Shown here in pieces: positions 15,213 to 24,621 of a stretch of DNA of 36,294 bases. Position 1 is the stretch's first letter, and every line of letters starts with the position of its first letter. A model generated the notes under the pieces. It was given only the letters and a program-made list of their open reading frames with translations, did not search any database and was not told the origin of the DNA. Both the position numbers and the translations under genes were made by a program. The DNA lies in assembly GCA_902532475.1 (NCBI GenBank), contig CACAIE010000019.1, positions 1-36,294 on the forward strand, given 5' to 3'. Origin of the DNA: an uncultured SAR116 cluster alpha proteobacterium. GTDB taxonomy: Bacteria; Pseudomonadota; Alphaproteobacteria; Puniceispirillales; GCA-002684695.

Positions 15213-16660
15213 TATTCGTTATCATTCATTGTCATTCTAACTGCTTCAAATTTAGGTATGACATTATTCTTAACTAAGGAATTTGCTTCTGTAGATAAGT
15301 TTGATTTTTCATGAATATTATCTTCTTTGGATAATAAATCACCATCAGAAATTTTATTTTTTAATTCTGAGTTTATATTCAAATAGTCAAAAATAGCTAT
15401 GCGGCCTTGTAAACCGCTATAATCGCATTGCTCACAGCCCTTTAATTTAAACAATTGGTCTGATGAATTTCCCCCTAAATTAATTGATTCATCTCGACAA
15501 TTTAGACAGTATTTTCTTAGCAGTCTTTGGGCAATGACACTGTTTAATGAAGAGCTAATCATGTAAGGATCAACCCCAAGATCTCTTAGGCGACTAATTG
15601 CACCATAAGTAGTGTTGGTATGCAATGTTGACAAAACAAGGTGGCCTGTAATACTAGCTCTTAAAGCTACTGAAGCAGTTTCAGGGTCTCTTATTTCTCC
15701 AACCATAATGACGTCAGGGTCTTGTCTTAAAATTGCTTTCAAACCCTCTGCAAAATCCAATCCCAGCTTTACATTAACTTGTGTTTGAGAAATCCCTGGG
15801 AAACTAATTTCTATTGGATCTTCAATAGTCATAATATTCAAACCTAAATTTGAAATACTATCAATCGCTGAATATAAGGTCGTTGTTTTACCTGAACCAG
15901 TTGGCCCTGTAACAAGAATTAGACCGTGAGGTTTCCTTACTTGAGATTGAAAATTCTTGTAAATTATTTCAGGCATTTGAAGTTTATCTAATTTTATGAG
16001 TTGATTTTGTTTGCCAAGAATTCTCATTACTACTCTTTCACCAGAACCAGTTGGCAATGTAGAAATTCTTACATCTATTATTTGTTTCCCCAATTTAAAT
16101 GTTACTCTTCCATCCTGAGGCAACCTTCTTTCTGAAATATTAATTTGTCCTAAAATTTTTATTCTGGAAATCAATCTTGAAGCTATCTCAGATCTTAACG
16201 ATAAAACATTGATTATATTTCCATCTAACCTCATTTTAATATCAAAGCTTTCTTCATTGGGTTCAAAATGGATATCGGATGCTCCCTTGGCTAATGATTG
16301 AGAAATTATAGAATTAAGCATTTGAATGATAGGGGCATCGTCACTATTATTTTCTATAGAGGTTTTGGACAGAAGGCTTTGAGTTGCATCCTCTAGAGAG
16401 ATAGTATCTCCTAAACTAATCATTTCTTCATCATCAATAATTGATTTATTTTTGTATATCTTTTGGATGGATCTATCAAACTCATCTGCATTTAATGGTT
16501 CAGAAAAAACTACATTTCCATAATGCCTTCTTATGTCATCTATGGTTTCTTGGGAGCAATCATTGCGAATAAGAAATTTTTTTTGTTTATCAGAATTTTC
16601 TTTAAGATTAACATCTTCAGATGCTATTCCGAGTTTTGATGCTTTCTGAAAAGAAATCAT
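15212..16660 (-). CDS. gspE: T2SS assembly ATPase GspE
   Basis: 482-aa cytoplasmic secretion ATPase. It has an N-terminal N1E-like region, then a RecA-like domain with Walker A GPTGSGKTT at 252-260, an Asp box (MTIEDPIE), Walker B region DPDVIMVGEIRDPETA, and the His box. The zinc-binding insertion is present as C385-x-x-C388 and C409-x-x-C412. The C-terminal tail of about 60 residues after the core is charged and not conserved in my recollection. It lies 9 nt after gspD and 1 nt overlaps gspF. Confidence 0.96.
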   Translation of the reverse strand: MISFQKASKLGIASEDVNLKENSDKQKKFLIRNDCSQETIDDIRRHYGNVVFSEPLNADEFDRSIQKIYKNKSIIDDEEMISLGDTISLEDATQSLLSKTSIENNSDDAPIIQMLNSIISQSLAKGASDIHFEPNEESFDIKMRLDGNIINVLSLRSEIASRLISRIKILGQINISERRLPQDGRVTFKLGKQIIDVRISTLPTGSGERVVMRILGKQNQLIKLDKLQMPEIIYKNFQSQVRKPHGLILVTGPTGSGKTTTLYSAIDSISNLGLNIMTIEDPIEISFPGISQTQVNVKLGLDFAEGLKAILRQDPDVIMVGEIRDPETASVALRASITGHLVLSTLHTNTTYGAISRLRDLGVDPYMISSSLNSVIAQRLLRKYCLNCRDESINLGGNSSDQLFKLKGCEQCDYSGLQGRIAIFDYLNINSELKNKISDGDLLSKEDNIHEKSNLSTEANSLVKNNVIPKFEAVRMTMNDNE

Positions 16661-16669
16661 TGTATCAGC

Positions 16670-18607
16670 TTATTGTAAATTTTCTATAAAGGGTAAAGGA
16701 GGGTATTTAAGTTTAAAACTATTATTTTCCCTTGCTATTTCAGATTGTTCTTTAAGTTTTAAAAATTTCTCAACTGTATACTCACTTACAGATGCTTCAT
16801 TAACAATTGTCGGTTTTAAAAATATTACAAGATTACGTTTGGTAACACTCATGCGTCGTTGGTTAAATAATTCCTTTAGACCAGGTATATCACCCAATAT
16901 AGGTATTTTAGATCCCAAGAATTGGGTAGTTTCGTTGATTAGACCACCTACGGCCAAGGTTTCTCCTGTTTTAACTACAGCGGAAGTTTTAATGGCTCTT
17001 TTAGTAGTAACTATATCAGAGGCTATTGCCGAAGAAGTGTCTAATTCTGAAACTTCCTGAACAATTTCTATGGTTATCATCCCATCTGCGCCAATAATTG
17101 GAGTAACTTTTAAAATTACACCTACATCCTCTCTACTGATTGTTTGAAATGGTGTAGCACTGGAACTTTCAGATGATGAGGTATATTTTCCTGTAACAAT
17201 CGGAATATTGCTTCCTACCAAAATTTCTGCCTGCTTGTTATTCATAGCTAAGAGGGTTGGGGTTGCTAAGATTTCTGAATTACCATCATTCTCAATAATA
17301 TTTACTAAAGCTCCTAAATTAGAAATTTGTTTTGCAGCTGGGCCCAAAGTAACTCCTATACCATCAGAGACAAAACCAGTAACTTGGCTTCCTATGTTTG
17401 CGGCTAAGCTATTGCTATTTAATATAGTTAATCCTGCTTTTCCTAAACTTCCAGAGAACTGAAGTCCAAGTTCTCTCGCAGCAGAATTTGAAACTTCGGC
17501 AACTATAGCTTCTACATAAACCTGCTTTATTGGGACATCTAACGTTTTAATTAATTTTATAAGTTCTGTTCGATAAGTCTCCGAGCCAGAAATAATTATT
17601 TGGTTTCCTGACATATAAGCTTTGATAGAAATTTTACCTGAAGAATTATCATCTGATGAACTAAAGTTTGAGTTTAATAAAACTTCATTTATGGTTGTTT
17701 CAATTTCATTAGCAGACGCGTTATTTAAAACTAATACGTCAAAACCGTAACTATTCTGAACTTTTTGTTCAGGTTGTTTATCTGAAGATTTAATTTCTTG
17801 AATATCTTGAGTTAATTCATCTTTTACCTGTTTTTTTGGTTCAGCTATATCTAAGTCAAATATTAATGATTTGATCTGATTTAAAGAATTTTTTGGTGCA
17901 GAAATAATTATAGAGTTTGACTTTTCAGTGTAGGTGATATTGACATCGTTTGTAGGACTTACCAACCAGTTACCGCTTTCTAGCAGAGATTGAAGAATGT
18001 TTGATATTTCTTTTGCTTCTGTATTTTTTAATTTTATTCTGTCTATTATTTTTTTAGGTTTATAATCAAATTTTCTAATTAAGCTTTCAAAACGTTTAAA
18101 TTCATCTTTGTTCCCTATAAATGATATACTTCTGTTGTTAGGTGAGGATCTAATTAAGTTTTTTTCAGGAAAATATTGTGAAATAAAAGGAACCATTATC
18201 TCTGGTTTAATATTTTTTAAGGGTAAAATGAATAACTGAACACCAACTCTTTCTTTTTTGGCAACCGGTACAGATTGTTCTAAGTTTGGGTTGCTTGTAA
18301 TAACTAAATTTCCATTACTAAGTTCAACCAATGATAGTCCTTTTGAATTTAGGGCTGTCTGAAGAGCAGATATAATTTTTTTCTTGTTGACAGGGTGTTG
18401 AATAATTATAGATAAGCTCTCGTTAATGTTATCATCAATAATTATAGTTTCTCCAATTTCTGGAGAAAGGATATTTATAACTGAAACTAAATTAACCTCA
18501 TCAAAACTAAAGGCCACTTCTGCTTTTGATTTGTAAATATTACTGCACAAAAGAAAAAAAATAAGAAATATTTTCAAAAATTTAATTAAATTGAAATTGA
18601 TTGTCAT
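16670..18607 (-). CDS. gspD: T2SS outer-membrane secretin GspD
   Basis: 645-aa secretin that forms the outer-membrane channel. A signal peptide ends near A29 (KSKA, then EV). It is followed by the N0 domain, three N1-N3 KH-like repeats (about 120-380, with a low-complexity acidic/Lys/Gln linker around 255-285), and the secretin beta-barrel. Secretin marks include VGSNIPIVTGK, the EDVGVILKVTPII block, and the C-terminal GETLAVGGLI and KIPILGDIPGLKELF motifs. A tail of about 40 residues follows that could be the S-domain for a pilotin. It lies 1 nt after gspC. Confidence 0.97.
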   Translation of the reverse strand: MTINFNLIKFLKIFLIFFLLCSNIYKSKAEVAFSFDEVNLVSVINILSPEIGETIIIDDNINESLSIIIQHPVNKKKIISALQTALNSKGLSLVELSNGNLVITSNPNLEQSVPVAKKERVGVQLFILPLKNIKPEIMVPFISQYFPEKNLIRSSPNNRSISFIGNKDEFKRFESLIRKFDYKPKKIIDRIKLKNTEAKEISNILQSLLESGNWLVSPTNDVNITYTEKSNSIIISAPKNSLNQIKSLIFDLDIAEPKKQVKDELTQDIQEIKSSDKQPEQKVQNSYGFDVLVLNNASANEIETTINEVLLNSNFSSSDDNSSGKISIKAYMSGNQIIISGSETYRTELIKLIKTLDVPIKQVYVEAIVAEVSNSAARELGLQFSGSLGKAGLTILNSNSLAANIGSQVTGFVSDGIGVTLGPAAKQISNLGALVNIIENDGNSEILATPTLLAMNNKQAEILVGSNIPIVTGKYTSSSESSSATPFQTISREDVGVILKVTPIIGADGMITIEIVQEVSELDTSSAIASDIVTTKRAIKTSAVVKTGETLAVGGLINETTQFLGSKIPILGDIPGLKELFNQRRMSVTKRNLVIFLKPTIVNEASVSEYTVEKFLKLKEQSEIARENNSFKLKYPPLPFIENLQ

Positions 18608-18608
18608 T

Positions 18609-19379
18609 CTATCTATACCATTCTACTAGTATTAATTTTTCTTTCCTAAGTATTTCTAAATCAAATTGTTTTATATCATCGTCTTTATAGATATTATATA
18701 TATCATTAATTTTGCCAACAGGAATATTGTTAATAGACATAATAACATCATCTTTTTTTAAACCAAATTGTTTTACCGATTGACCTATAATCATTTGAGG
18801 AACTGTAAAGCCCAATCTACCAGCACTTGTCCTGCCAGCAACTTTAGTGATTTCATTAACAATTTTTTTTTCAAAATTTGTAAAGTTTATCTTTGAAGCT
18901 TTTTCTTGAGCTTCATTTATAAAATTTTTAAATTCTTTGTTTATAGCTTCTTGGTGACTTGAAATAATTTTTATTGAATTTTTAGGAGATAAATTTGAAG
19001 TAAAAACTTTGTTTGTGACGGGGATTTTTATATACCCATCTCCTAAGGCAATTATATATTTTTGATTGTCTTTTAACAAATGAGCAGAAGTGCCTTCAAC
19101 TTTTAATAGTTTGTAACCATGTTTTTCTTTTTCTTGAATAATTTCAAAGGGATTGCCGTTAATCTGCAGTACAATTAATGTATTTTTAAAATTTGTTATT
19201 CCTATTAATTTAATTTCGTCAAATTTTGATATAGTGTTTTCTTCAATTACATTTATTTTTTTTAGTTTTAAAAAAAGTTTATTAAAGCCTTTAAATTCTT
19301 CAGATAATGATGCTATTGAGTATAAGTTACTAATTGATAAGAACAATAAAAACAAAGCAACTGATTTATGATTTTTCAT
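18609..19379 (-). CDS. gspC: T2SS protein GspC
   Basis: 256-aa inner-membrane protein linking the platform to the secretin. The N-terminal hydrophobic segment (VALFLLFLSISNLYSIASL) acts as anchor. The middle contains a homology-region-like beta domain (KLIGITNF...LKVEGTSAHLL), and a C-terminal PDZ domain begins at about residue 180, with the GspC-like VKQFGLKKDDVIMSINNIPVG loop split here across its key residues G-L-K-x-x-D. The frame stays open to a TTG at 19421, but ATG 19379 places the membrane segment directly at the N-terminus and is preferred. It is first in the operon, only 21 nt from the divergent lipoprotein start. Confidence 0.88.
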   Translation of the reverse strand: MKNHKSVALFLLFLSISNLYSIASLSEEFKGFNKLFLKLKKINVIEENTISKFDEIKLIGITNFKNTLIVLQINGNPFEIIQEKEKHGYKLLKVEGTSAHLLKDNQKYIIALGDGYIKIPVTNKVFTSNLSPKNSIKIISSHQEAINKEFKNFINEAQEKASKINFTNFEKKIVNEITKVAGRTSAGRLGFTVPQMIIGQSVKQFGLKKDDVIMSINNIPVGKINDIYNIYKDDDIKQFDLEILRKEKLILVEWYR

Positions 19380-19400
19380 TTTAATAGGCTCATTTATAAA
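19380..19400. promoter_or_regulatory. 21-bp divergent start-to-start gap (gspC / lipoprotein)
   Basis: The start codons of gspC (minus) and the small lipoprotein (plus) are separated by only 21 bases. Promoters for both must therefore lie inside the opposite coding sequence, which would couple expression of the T2SS operon to the lipoprotein. No convincing -35/-10 pair can be assigned by eye in such AT-rich DNA. Confidence 0.4.
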
Positions 19401-19688
19401 ATGTTTACTTATAATAAACAAAATAGATTGTTTTTGACTAGCCTTATAATTTTACTAAGTACACCAATATTTAATTCATGTTCTAAATTAGAACAGAAAA
19501 CTTATGAAGAGGGAGCCAGATTTATTGATGAAAATTCCAAGGTTTTTATTAAAAATAATAATAGTAAAAAAATGAATCTGACTACTTCATATTTTGAGAA
19601 TAAAAAGAAAATATGCATTTACATAAATAATAACACTAAAAAAATTATTGAAACCTCTGAAAATAGTGTTTGCCCATCAGAAATCTAA
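19401..19688 (+). CDS. Small putative lipoprotein divergent from gspC
   Basis: 95-aa protein with a basic start (MFTYNKQNRL), a hydrophobic stretch and a lipobox-like FNSC with lipidation at C27. The mature part is about 69 residues, Lys/Asn-rich, with two further cysteines that could form a disulfide (one in KKICIY, one in SVCPSEI). I start it at ATG 19401; an upstream in-frame ATG at 19368 would sit inside gspC and put polar residues before the signal. I do not recognise the family. Small lipoproteins next to T2SS genes are often secretin pilotins (GspS/AspS), which this could be by size, lipidation and position. Confidence 0.6.
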   Translation: MFTYNKQNRLFLTSLIILLSTPIFNSCSKLEQKTYEEGARFIDENSKVFIKNNNSKKMNLTTSYFENKKKICIYINNNTKKIIETSENSVCPSEI

Positions 19689-19776
19689 ACAAAACAAAGT
19701 AAATTGAATAATCTTTCTGGAAAATTATATTTATTAATAGCGTTTAAATTGGCTTTAAATAATAGGGAAACTTCCA

Positions 19777-21099
19777 ATGAAAAAAATTAATTTATTTGAA
19801 TACAAAAAATTGAAAAGTACAGAAATCAATGACCTATGCAGAAGAGCTGAAAGTGATTTATCAGATTATTACCCTAAAGTTGATACTATAATTCAAAATG
19901 TAAAAGAAAATGGTGATATGGCTCTTAAAAAATATTCCTTTGAATTAGATAAAGTATCTAAAGAATTAAATGATTTTAAAGTTTCAAAAAAAGAATTCTT
20001 AGCTGCATTTGATAAAATTGAAACAGATATGAAGGAAGTTTTAGAGTTTTGCAATAGTAATGTTAAGAAATTTCATGAGGCACAAATGCCTAAGAAAAAA
20101 TGGATGATTGAAATGCATCCGGGTGTTTTTGCTGGGGAAAAAGTGGAGCCAATAGAAATAGTAGCTATGTATGTTCCTAGAGGAAAGGGATCTTTTCCAA
20201 GCGTAGCTATGATGACATCAATTCCAGCTATAGTGGCTGGAGTTAAAACTCCAATTATTTTTACACCACCCGAAGTAGATGGATCTATTGATTGTGCTAC
20301 ACTTGTTGCCGCATCTATTGCTGGAGTTAAAGATGTTTATAAAATAGGAGGGGCTCAAGCAGTTGCAGCAGCTGCCTTTGGGACACAAACTATACCAAAA
20401 TGTCTAAAAATTGTTGGCCCTGGTAGTCCATGGGTAGCGGCAGCAAAAAATAGATTGAATGAAATTATAGACACCGGCACTCCTGCGGGTCCAAGTGAAG
20501 CCATCGTTTTGGCAGATAAGACCGCGAAAGGGAAAGTAGTAGCATTAGATCTTCTCATTGAAGCAGAACATGGACCAGATAGTTCTGCTTATTTAATTAC
20601 AAACTCTTCAAAAGTTGTAGAGGAAGCCCTGTCATTTATTCCTACTTGTTGGAAACAAATGAGTAAGGAGAGAGTCAAGTTTTCATCTGAAGTACTCAGT
20701 GGACCAAGGGGAGGCATTATTCTTGTTGAAGATTTCAATCAGGCTATTGATTTTACTAATAAATATGCACCTGAGCATTTACAAATACATTCTATTAATG
20801 CTGAAAATTATGTTGAAAAGATTAAAAATGCTGGCGAGATTTTGTTAGGAGATTTTTCGCCTTTAAGCATTGCTAATTTTTCTCTTGGTCCAAATAATGT
20901 AATACCAACAAATGCTGCATCAAAAACAAAATCCCCTTTAGGCGTTCATGACTTTCTAAAATCTACTTCGATAGGAAAAATTAATGAAGAAGGTTATAAT
21001 AAATTAGCACCATTTGTATATAAATTTGCTAAATACGAAGGGTTTGATGCTCATGCAAATGCTGTTTCTGAATTAAGAATTAAGGCCATGAAAACTTAA
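19777..21099 (+). CDS. HisD-family NAD-dependent alcohol dehydrogenase (HpsN-like?)
   Basis: 440-aa member of the histidinol dehydrogenase family, a zinc- and NAD-dependent enzyme oxidising an alcohol in two steps to a carboxylate. The catalytic Glu-His pair is kept (E333-H334 in YAPEHLQIH), as are H265 (EAEHGPDSSA) and H426 (DAHANAVSELR). Compared with E. coli HisD, the zinc ligand Gln259 is Glu (E262), Asp360 is Asn (N367), and the GTNHVLPT block reads GPNNVIPT. Such changes occur in HisD paralogues that act on other substrates, for example sulfopropanediol 3-dehydrogenase HpsN. No other histidine gene is nearby, so I doubt a biosynthetic role. An AGGGAAA Shine-Dalgarno precedes the ATG. 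Confidence 0.85.
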   Translation: MKKINLFEYKKLKSTEINDLCRRAESDLSDYYPKVDTIIQNVKENGDMALKKYSFELDKVSKELNDFKVSKKEFLAAFDKIETDMKEVLEFCNSNVKKFHEAQMPKKKWMIEMHPGVFAGEKVEPIEIVAMYVPRGKGSFPSVAMMTSIPAIVAGVKTPIIFTPPEVDGSIDCATLVAASIAGVKDVYKIGGAQAVAAAAFGTQTIPKCLKIVGPGSPWVAAAKNRLNEIIDTGTPAGPSEAIVLADKTAKGKVVALDLLIEAEHGPDSSAYLITNSSKVVEEALSFIPTCWKQMSKERVKFSSEVLSGPRGGIILVEDFNQAIDFTNKYAPEHLQIHSINAENYVEKIKNAGEILLGDFSPLSIANFSLGPNNVIPTNAASKTKSPLGVHDFLKSTSIGKINEEGYNKLAPFVYKFAKYEGFDAHANAVSELRIKAMKT

Positions 21100-21285
21100 A
21101 ATATAAGAGATAAGGTTATCTAATATAGTTTCGTTATTTCAAACTTATTTAGCTGTTTTTTTTATCTTGAGGCTATATAAATTTAAACTCTGCTTCAATT
21201 TGATTAAATGTCATTCTATTATCATTTATTTTTTTTATTAATTGAAATGTTTATGAATGATTAAGGTAAGTAAAGATAAAGTTAA

Positions 21286-21524
21286 TTAAGGTATTCTGCA
21301 ATAATCAATATTTATACAATCAACAACTTCTTCTATTCTTCCTTCGGGAATTTTCCACCCTTCTGGAGCGTAATCCTCAATAATTTTTCAGAATCAATGG
21401 ATCGCATCAAAATATTAAATTCATTATAAAATACCTCTTGATCAAGGCCTGTATGTTTTTCGACTGCACCACAGAAACCAAGTTCATAATAATCTGCAGG
21501 AATATCCCTCATTGCTACTTTCAA
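21286..21524 (-). pseudogene. Frameshifted small ORF (about 79 aa when repaired)
   Basis: From TTG 21524 the frame reads a plausible soluble peptide (ATG eight bases in from codon 4, MRDIPADYYELGFCGAVEKH) as far as IDSEK, after which it continues for a few residues and stops at 21333. Adding one A to the AAAAA run near 21390 restores a frame that continues IIEDYAPEGWKIPEGR and ends at TAA 21286-21288, total 79 aa. The amino-acid composition of both halves looks like real protein. This is either a one-base loss in a homopolymer in a decaying gene or a sequencing error. No family recognised. Confidence 0.55.
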
Positions 21525-21622
21525 ATAGAATTAAATCTCCTTCAAAATAAACGATTGATTAAAAGTATAACTTCAGGATGAGTATGAACACTTGGTCATG
21601 TATTTAATTATATTTGAATAAA

Positions 21623-21655
21623 AATTAATAATTTAGTAGTTTTAAATTATTAATT
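21623..21655. repeat. AT-only 13-bp inverted repeat upstream of potA
   Basis: AATTAATAATTTA (21623-21635) and TAAATTATTAATT (21643-21655) are perfect complements around a 7-base loop. No T-run follows on the plus strand. It lies about 60 nt before potA in a 188-base gap that otherwise shows only AT-rich DNA; it may be an operator, a weak hairpin, or compositional chance. Confidence 0.4.
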
Positions 21656-21712
21656 AAGAATTAGATTTAAATTCGCCCTAACCATTCTAATTAAGCTTTT
21701 AAGGAAATTTAA

Positions 21713-22795
21713 ATGGCAATAAAAGACGCTATATCATTAGAAGGTGTTCGAAAAGATTTTGGTGACTTTACTGCTATTAGTAATGTAACTTTTGATATTG
21801 CTGATAATGAGTTTTTTACTCTTTTAGGCCCCTCTGGATGTGGAAAAACAACTCTTTTGAGAATGATAGCCGGCTTTGAAGAAACATCAGCAGGTAAAAT
21901 AAAACTTTACGGTGATATAATTGAAAATCTACCTCCTAACAAAAGACCTATTAATACTGTTTTTCAAAATTATGCATTATTTCCTCATATGACTGTTAAG
22001 GAAAACATTGGTTTTAGCCTAAAGATGCTTGGATGGTCAAAGTCAGATATCAATGACAGAGTAGCCGAAATGGTTGCAATGGTTAAATTGGAAGAATTTA
22101 CTGATCGTAAACCCAGTCAATTATCTGGAGGTCAACAACAGAGAGTTGCATTAGCTCGGGCTATGGCATCTAAACCTAAACTTTTATTGTTAGATGAACC
22201 CTTATCAGCGCTAGACCTCAAATTGAGAAAGGAAATGCGTTCTGAATTGAAGCGATTACAAAGAGATACGGGCATAACATTTATCTTTGTCACGCATGAT
22301 CAAGAGGAAGCATTATCAATGTCAGATAGAATTGCTGTTATGTCTTCAGGTAAAGTTCAACAAATAGGAAATCCATCAGAAATTTATGACACCCCCGCCA
22401 ATCGATTTGTTGCAGATTTTATTGGAGAAGCAAACTTGCTAAATGCAACGATTCAAAAAATTGATGGAGAAAAAATTATATGCAGATTACAAAGTGGACA
22501 AATCTTAACTTCTAAATCAAGTAGTAAAGTAAACGTTGGTCAATCTGGAACAATTTCTATTCGTCCAGAAAAATTAATTATTAAAAAACAAAATTTTAAA
22601 GGCCAATATTTAGAAGGAAAGTTAGGTCAATCTACATATATTGGTACAGACACTCAGTTTGAAATTTTATTAGATAAGGAACTTTCTCTTACGGTTCGAA
22701 TGCAAAATAGCTCATTAACATCAGAAAACTATAAAAATGGAGATCAGGTTTTTTTAAGTATTGCTGACGATGCAGCCTGGTTTTTGTTAGACTAA
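21713..22795 (+). CDS. potA: Polyamine-type ABC transporter ATPase PotA
   Basis: 360-aa ATP-binding subunit of a spermidine/putrescine-type importer. Walker A is GPSGCGKTT (39-47), ABC signature LSGGQQQR (137-144), Walker B LLLLDEP (157-163) and the switch His in FVTHDQEEA. A C-terminal TOBE domain (about 235-355) with SIRPEKL fits the PotA/FbpC branch. The stop overlaps the next start (TAATG), and the four genes potA-B-C-D form one unit. Substrate is inferred from the family and the PotD-like binding protein. Confidence 0.92.
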   Translation: MAIKDAISLEGVRKDFGDFTAISNVTFDIADNEFFTLLGPSGCGKTTLLRMIAGFEETSAGKIKLYGDIIENLPPNKRPINTVFQNYALFPHMTVKENIGFSLKMLGWSKSDINDRVAEMVAMVKLEEFTDRKPSQLSGGQQQRVALARAMASKPKLLLLDEPLSALDLKLRKEMRSELKRLQRDTGITFIFVTHDQEEALSMSDRIAVMSSGKVQQIGNPSEIYDTPANRFVADFIGEANLLNATIQKIDGEKIICRLQSGQILTSKSSSKVNVGQSGTISIRPEKLIIKKQNFKGQYLEGKLGQSTYIGTDTQFEILLDKELSLTVRMQNSSLTSENYKNGDQVFLSIADDAAWFLLD

Positions 22796-23712
22796 TGGCT
22801 GCTGGAGCAGGAAGCGGCCGAACAATGTCATCAACATTTTTACCCGTGAGATTTTGGCTTTTAATGCCTAGTTGGTTAATAATCGGTTTTTTCCTTGCTC
22901 TTCCAGTGTTGCTAATGCTTGTTTACTCTTTTCTTACCAAAGAGTTCCGTGGAGGAGTGATTTGGGAACCAACTTTGGCTGCATATGACCAATTTCTATT
23001 TGATCGGGGACTTTTTGGAGATGATCCTCCTCAGATTGAATGGAAATATATTTCTATATTCCTTCGTTCAATATTTCAGGCAACTGGAGCAACAATATTA
23101 TGCTTAATAATTGGTTTCCCAACAGCTTTTTTTATTGCTACTCGAAATGAAAATACCAAAGTAATTTGGTTATTTTTAGTGACAGTACCATACTGGGTTA
23201 ATCTTTTAATTAGAACTGTATCAATGAAATTTTTAATTCGAGATTCTGGACCTCTAAATGAATTATTAATTACTATAGGAGCAATAGAAACACCATTAAA
23301 GCTAATTAATACCAATTTTGCTGTCCAATTAGGATTATTCTATTCTTACTTACCGTTTATGGTTTTGCCTATTTATGCTGCTCTAGAAAGATACAACTTT
23401 ACTTTTTCAGAAGCTGCCTCAGATCTTTATGCTCCAAAGTGGACAATTTTAAGACAAATATTAATTCCAATTATTAAACCTGGAATAATAGCTGGTTGCA
23501 TTTTAGTTTTCGTCCCATCACTTGGTGCTTTTTTAGCTCCTGACTTATTAGGAGGAGCCAAGACATTTATGATTGGATCCTTAATTGAGGACCAATTTAA
23601 GGGTAATGCCGGAAATTGGCCATTTGGAGCAGCATCCTCAATGATACTTTTAAGTTTGGTAATGATAGTTTTAATTTATTATGCAAGAGCCCAATCTAAG
23701 GAACAAGTTTAA
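22795..23712 (+). CDS. potB: Polyamine-type ABC permease PotB
   Basis: 305-aa inner-membrane permease with about six membrane segments and the EAA coupling loop [17 protein letters not shown] followed by LIPIIKPGI. The N-terminal 14 residues before the first hydrophobic helix are polar. It starts within the potA stop (TAATG) and ends in the same way into potC, showing tight translational coupling. Pairs with PotC to form the channel. Confidence 0.92.
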   Translation: MAAGAGSGRTMSSTFLPVRFWLLMPSWLIIGFFLALPVLLMLVYSFLTKEFRGGVIWEPTLAAYDQFLFDRGLFGDDPPQIEWKYISIFLRSIFQATGATILCLIIGFPTAFFIATRNENTKVIWLFLVTVPYWVNLLIRTVSMKFLIRDSGPLNELLITIGAIETPLKLINTNFAVQLGLFYSYLPFMVLPIYAALERYNFTFSEAASDLYAPKWTILRQILIPIIKPGIIAGCILVFVPSLGAFLAPDLLGGAKTFMIGSLIEDQFKGNAGNWPFGAASSMILLSLVMIVLIYYARAQSKEQV

Positions 23713-24530
23713 TGGAAAAAGCATTTAACGTTAAACAATACAATGGCTTTTACTTCATTACTTGTTTATGCCTATTTATTCTCTATGCCCCACTATTGAT
23801 AGTAATGATATATAGTTTTAACGATAGTCTTTCTATAACTAGATGGGGAGGGATGTCATTAAGGTGGTATTATGAAGTTTTTTATGGCCTTGAGTCTGAA
23901 AAGTTTAAACTTGCTGCTTGGAACTCTCTAATTATTGCTCTTATGGCAGCAACTATTGCGACAATAGTTGCAACTGCTGCTTCAATAGGTATGGTTAGGG
24001 GCGGTCATTTTAAAGGTAAATCAGCATCTTTTGGTTTGATTTCATTGCCTATAATGGTGCCTGAGATTGTAACTGCAGTGGCTACATTAATATTTTTCTC
24101 TGCAATTAGTTTTAAACTAGGTGTTTTATCAATTTTAGTTGCACATATTGTATTTTGTATTCCTTTCGCATATCTGCCCATATCCGCAAGGCTTCAAGGC
24201 ATTGAAGCAAGCTATGAAGAGGCTGCTCAAGATTTATATGCAAATAGATGGAAAACATTTTGGCATGTTTTAATGCCTATTATGGGCCCAGGAATTATTT
24301 CAGGATTTTTACTAGGATTTATAATTTCTTTAGATGACTTTATAATAACTAATTTTGTTAAGGGAGCAGGAGTAGAAACTCTTCCTACCGCAATTTTTGG
24401 AGCTGTTAAGCAGGGTATTAAACCAAATATTATGGCTTTATCTACATTACTTCTACTTTTTTCAGTTTTTCTTGTTACTCTTTCTTACTTCATAGGAAGA
24501 AAAGGAAATAATCTAAAAACAAATAAATAA
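23712..24530 (+). CDS. potC: Polyamine-type ABC permease PotC
   Basis: 272-aa second permease subunit with six predicted membrane segments and the EAA loop [17 protein letters not shown] then LMPIMGPGI. The early [14 protein letters not shown] motif after the first helix is typical of PotC. Its ATG overlaps the potB stop by one base. A gap of 91 nt then leads to potD. Confidence 0.93.
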   Translation: MEKAFNVKQYNGFYFITCLCLFILYAPLLIVMIYSFNDSLSITRWGGMSLRWYYEVFYGLESEKFKLAAWNSLIIALMAATIATIVATAASIGMVRGGHFKGKSASFGLISLPIMVPEIVTAVATLIFFSAISFKLGVLSILVAHIVFCIPFAYLPISARLQGIEASYEEAAQDLYANRWKTFWHVLMPIMGPGIISGFLLGFIISLDDFIITNFVKGAGVETLPTAIFGAVKQGIKPNIMALSTLLLLFSVFLVTLSYFIGRKGNNLKTNK

Positions 24531-24551
24531 ATTTTTTACCTAAATTAACTA

Positions 24552-24582
24552 TTTACAAATTTTGTTATTGTACGAATATAAT
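24552..24582 (+). promoter_or_regulatory. Possible promoter before potD
   Basis: TTTACA (24552-24557) and TATAAT (24577-24582) are spaced by 19 bases, slightly long for a sigma-70 promoter, 40 nt before the potD ATG. A separate promoter would let the binding protein be made in excess of the membrane subunits. By-eye assignment in AT-rich DNA. Confidence 0.3.
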
Positions 24583-24621
24583 ACTAAATTAATAGTTTTT
24601 ATTTTAGGGAGTACTTATATT

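Noticed and set aside
19777-21099. Calling this gene hisD for histidine biosynthesis
   Set aside because: Zinc ligands are altered and no other his gene is nearby; only the family is secure.
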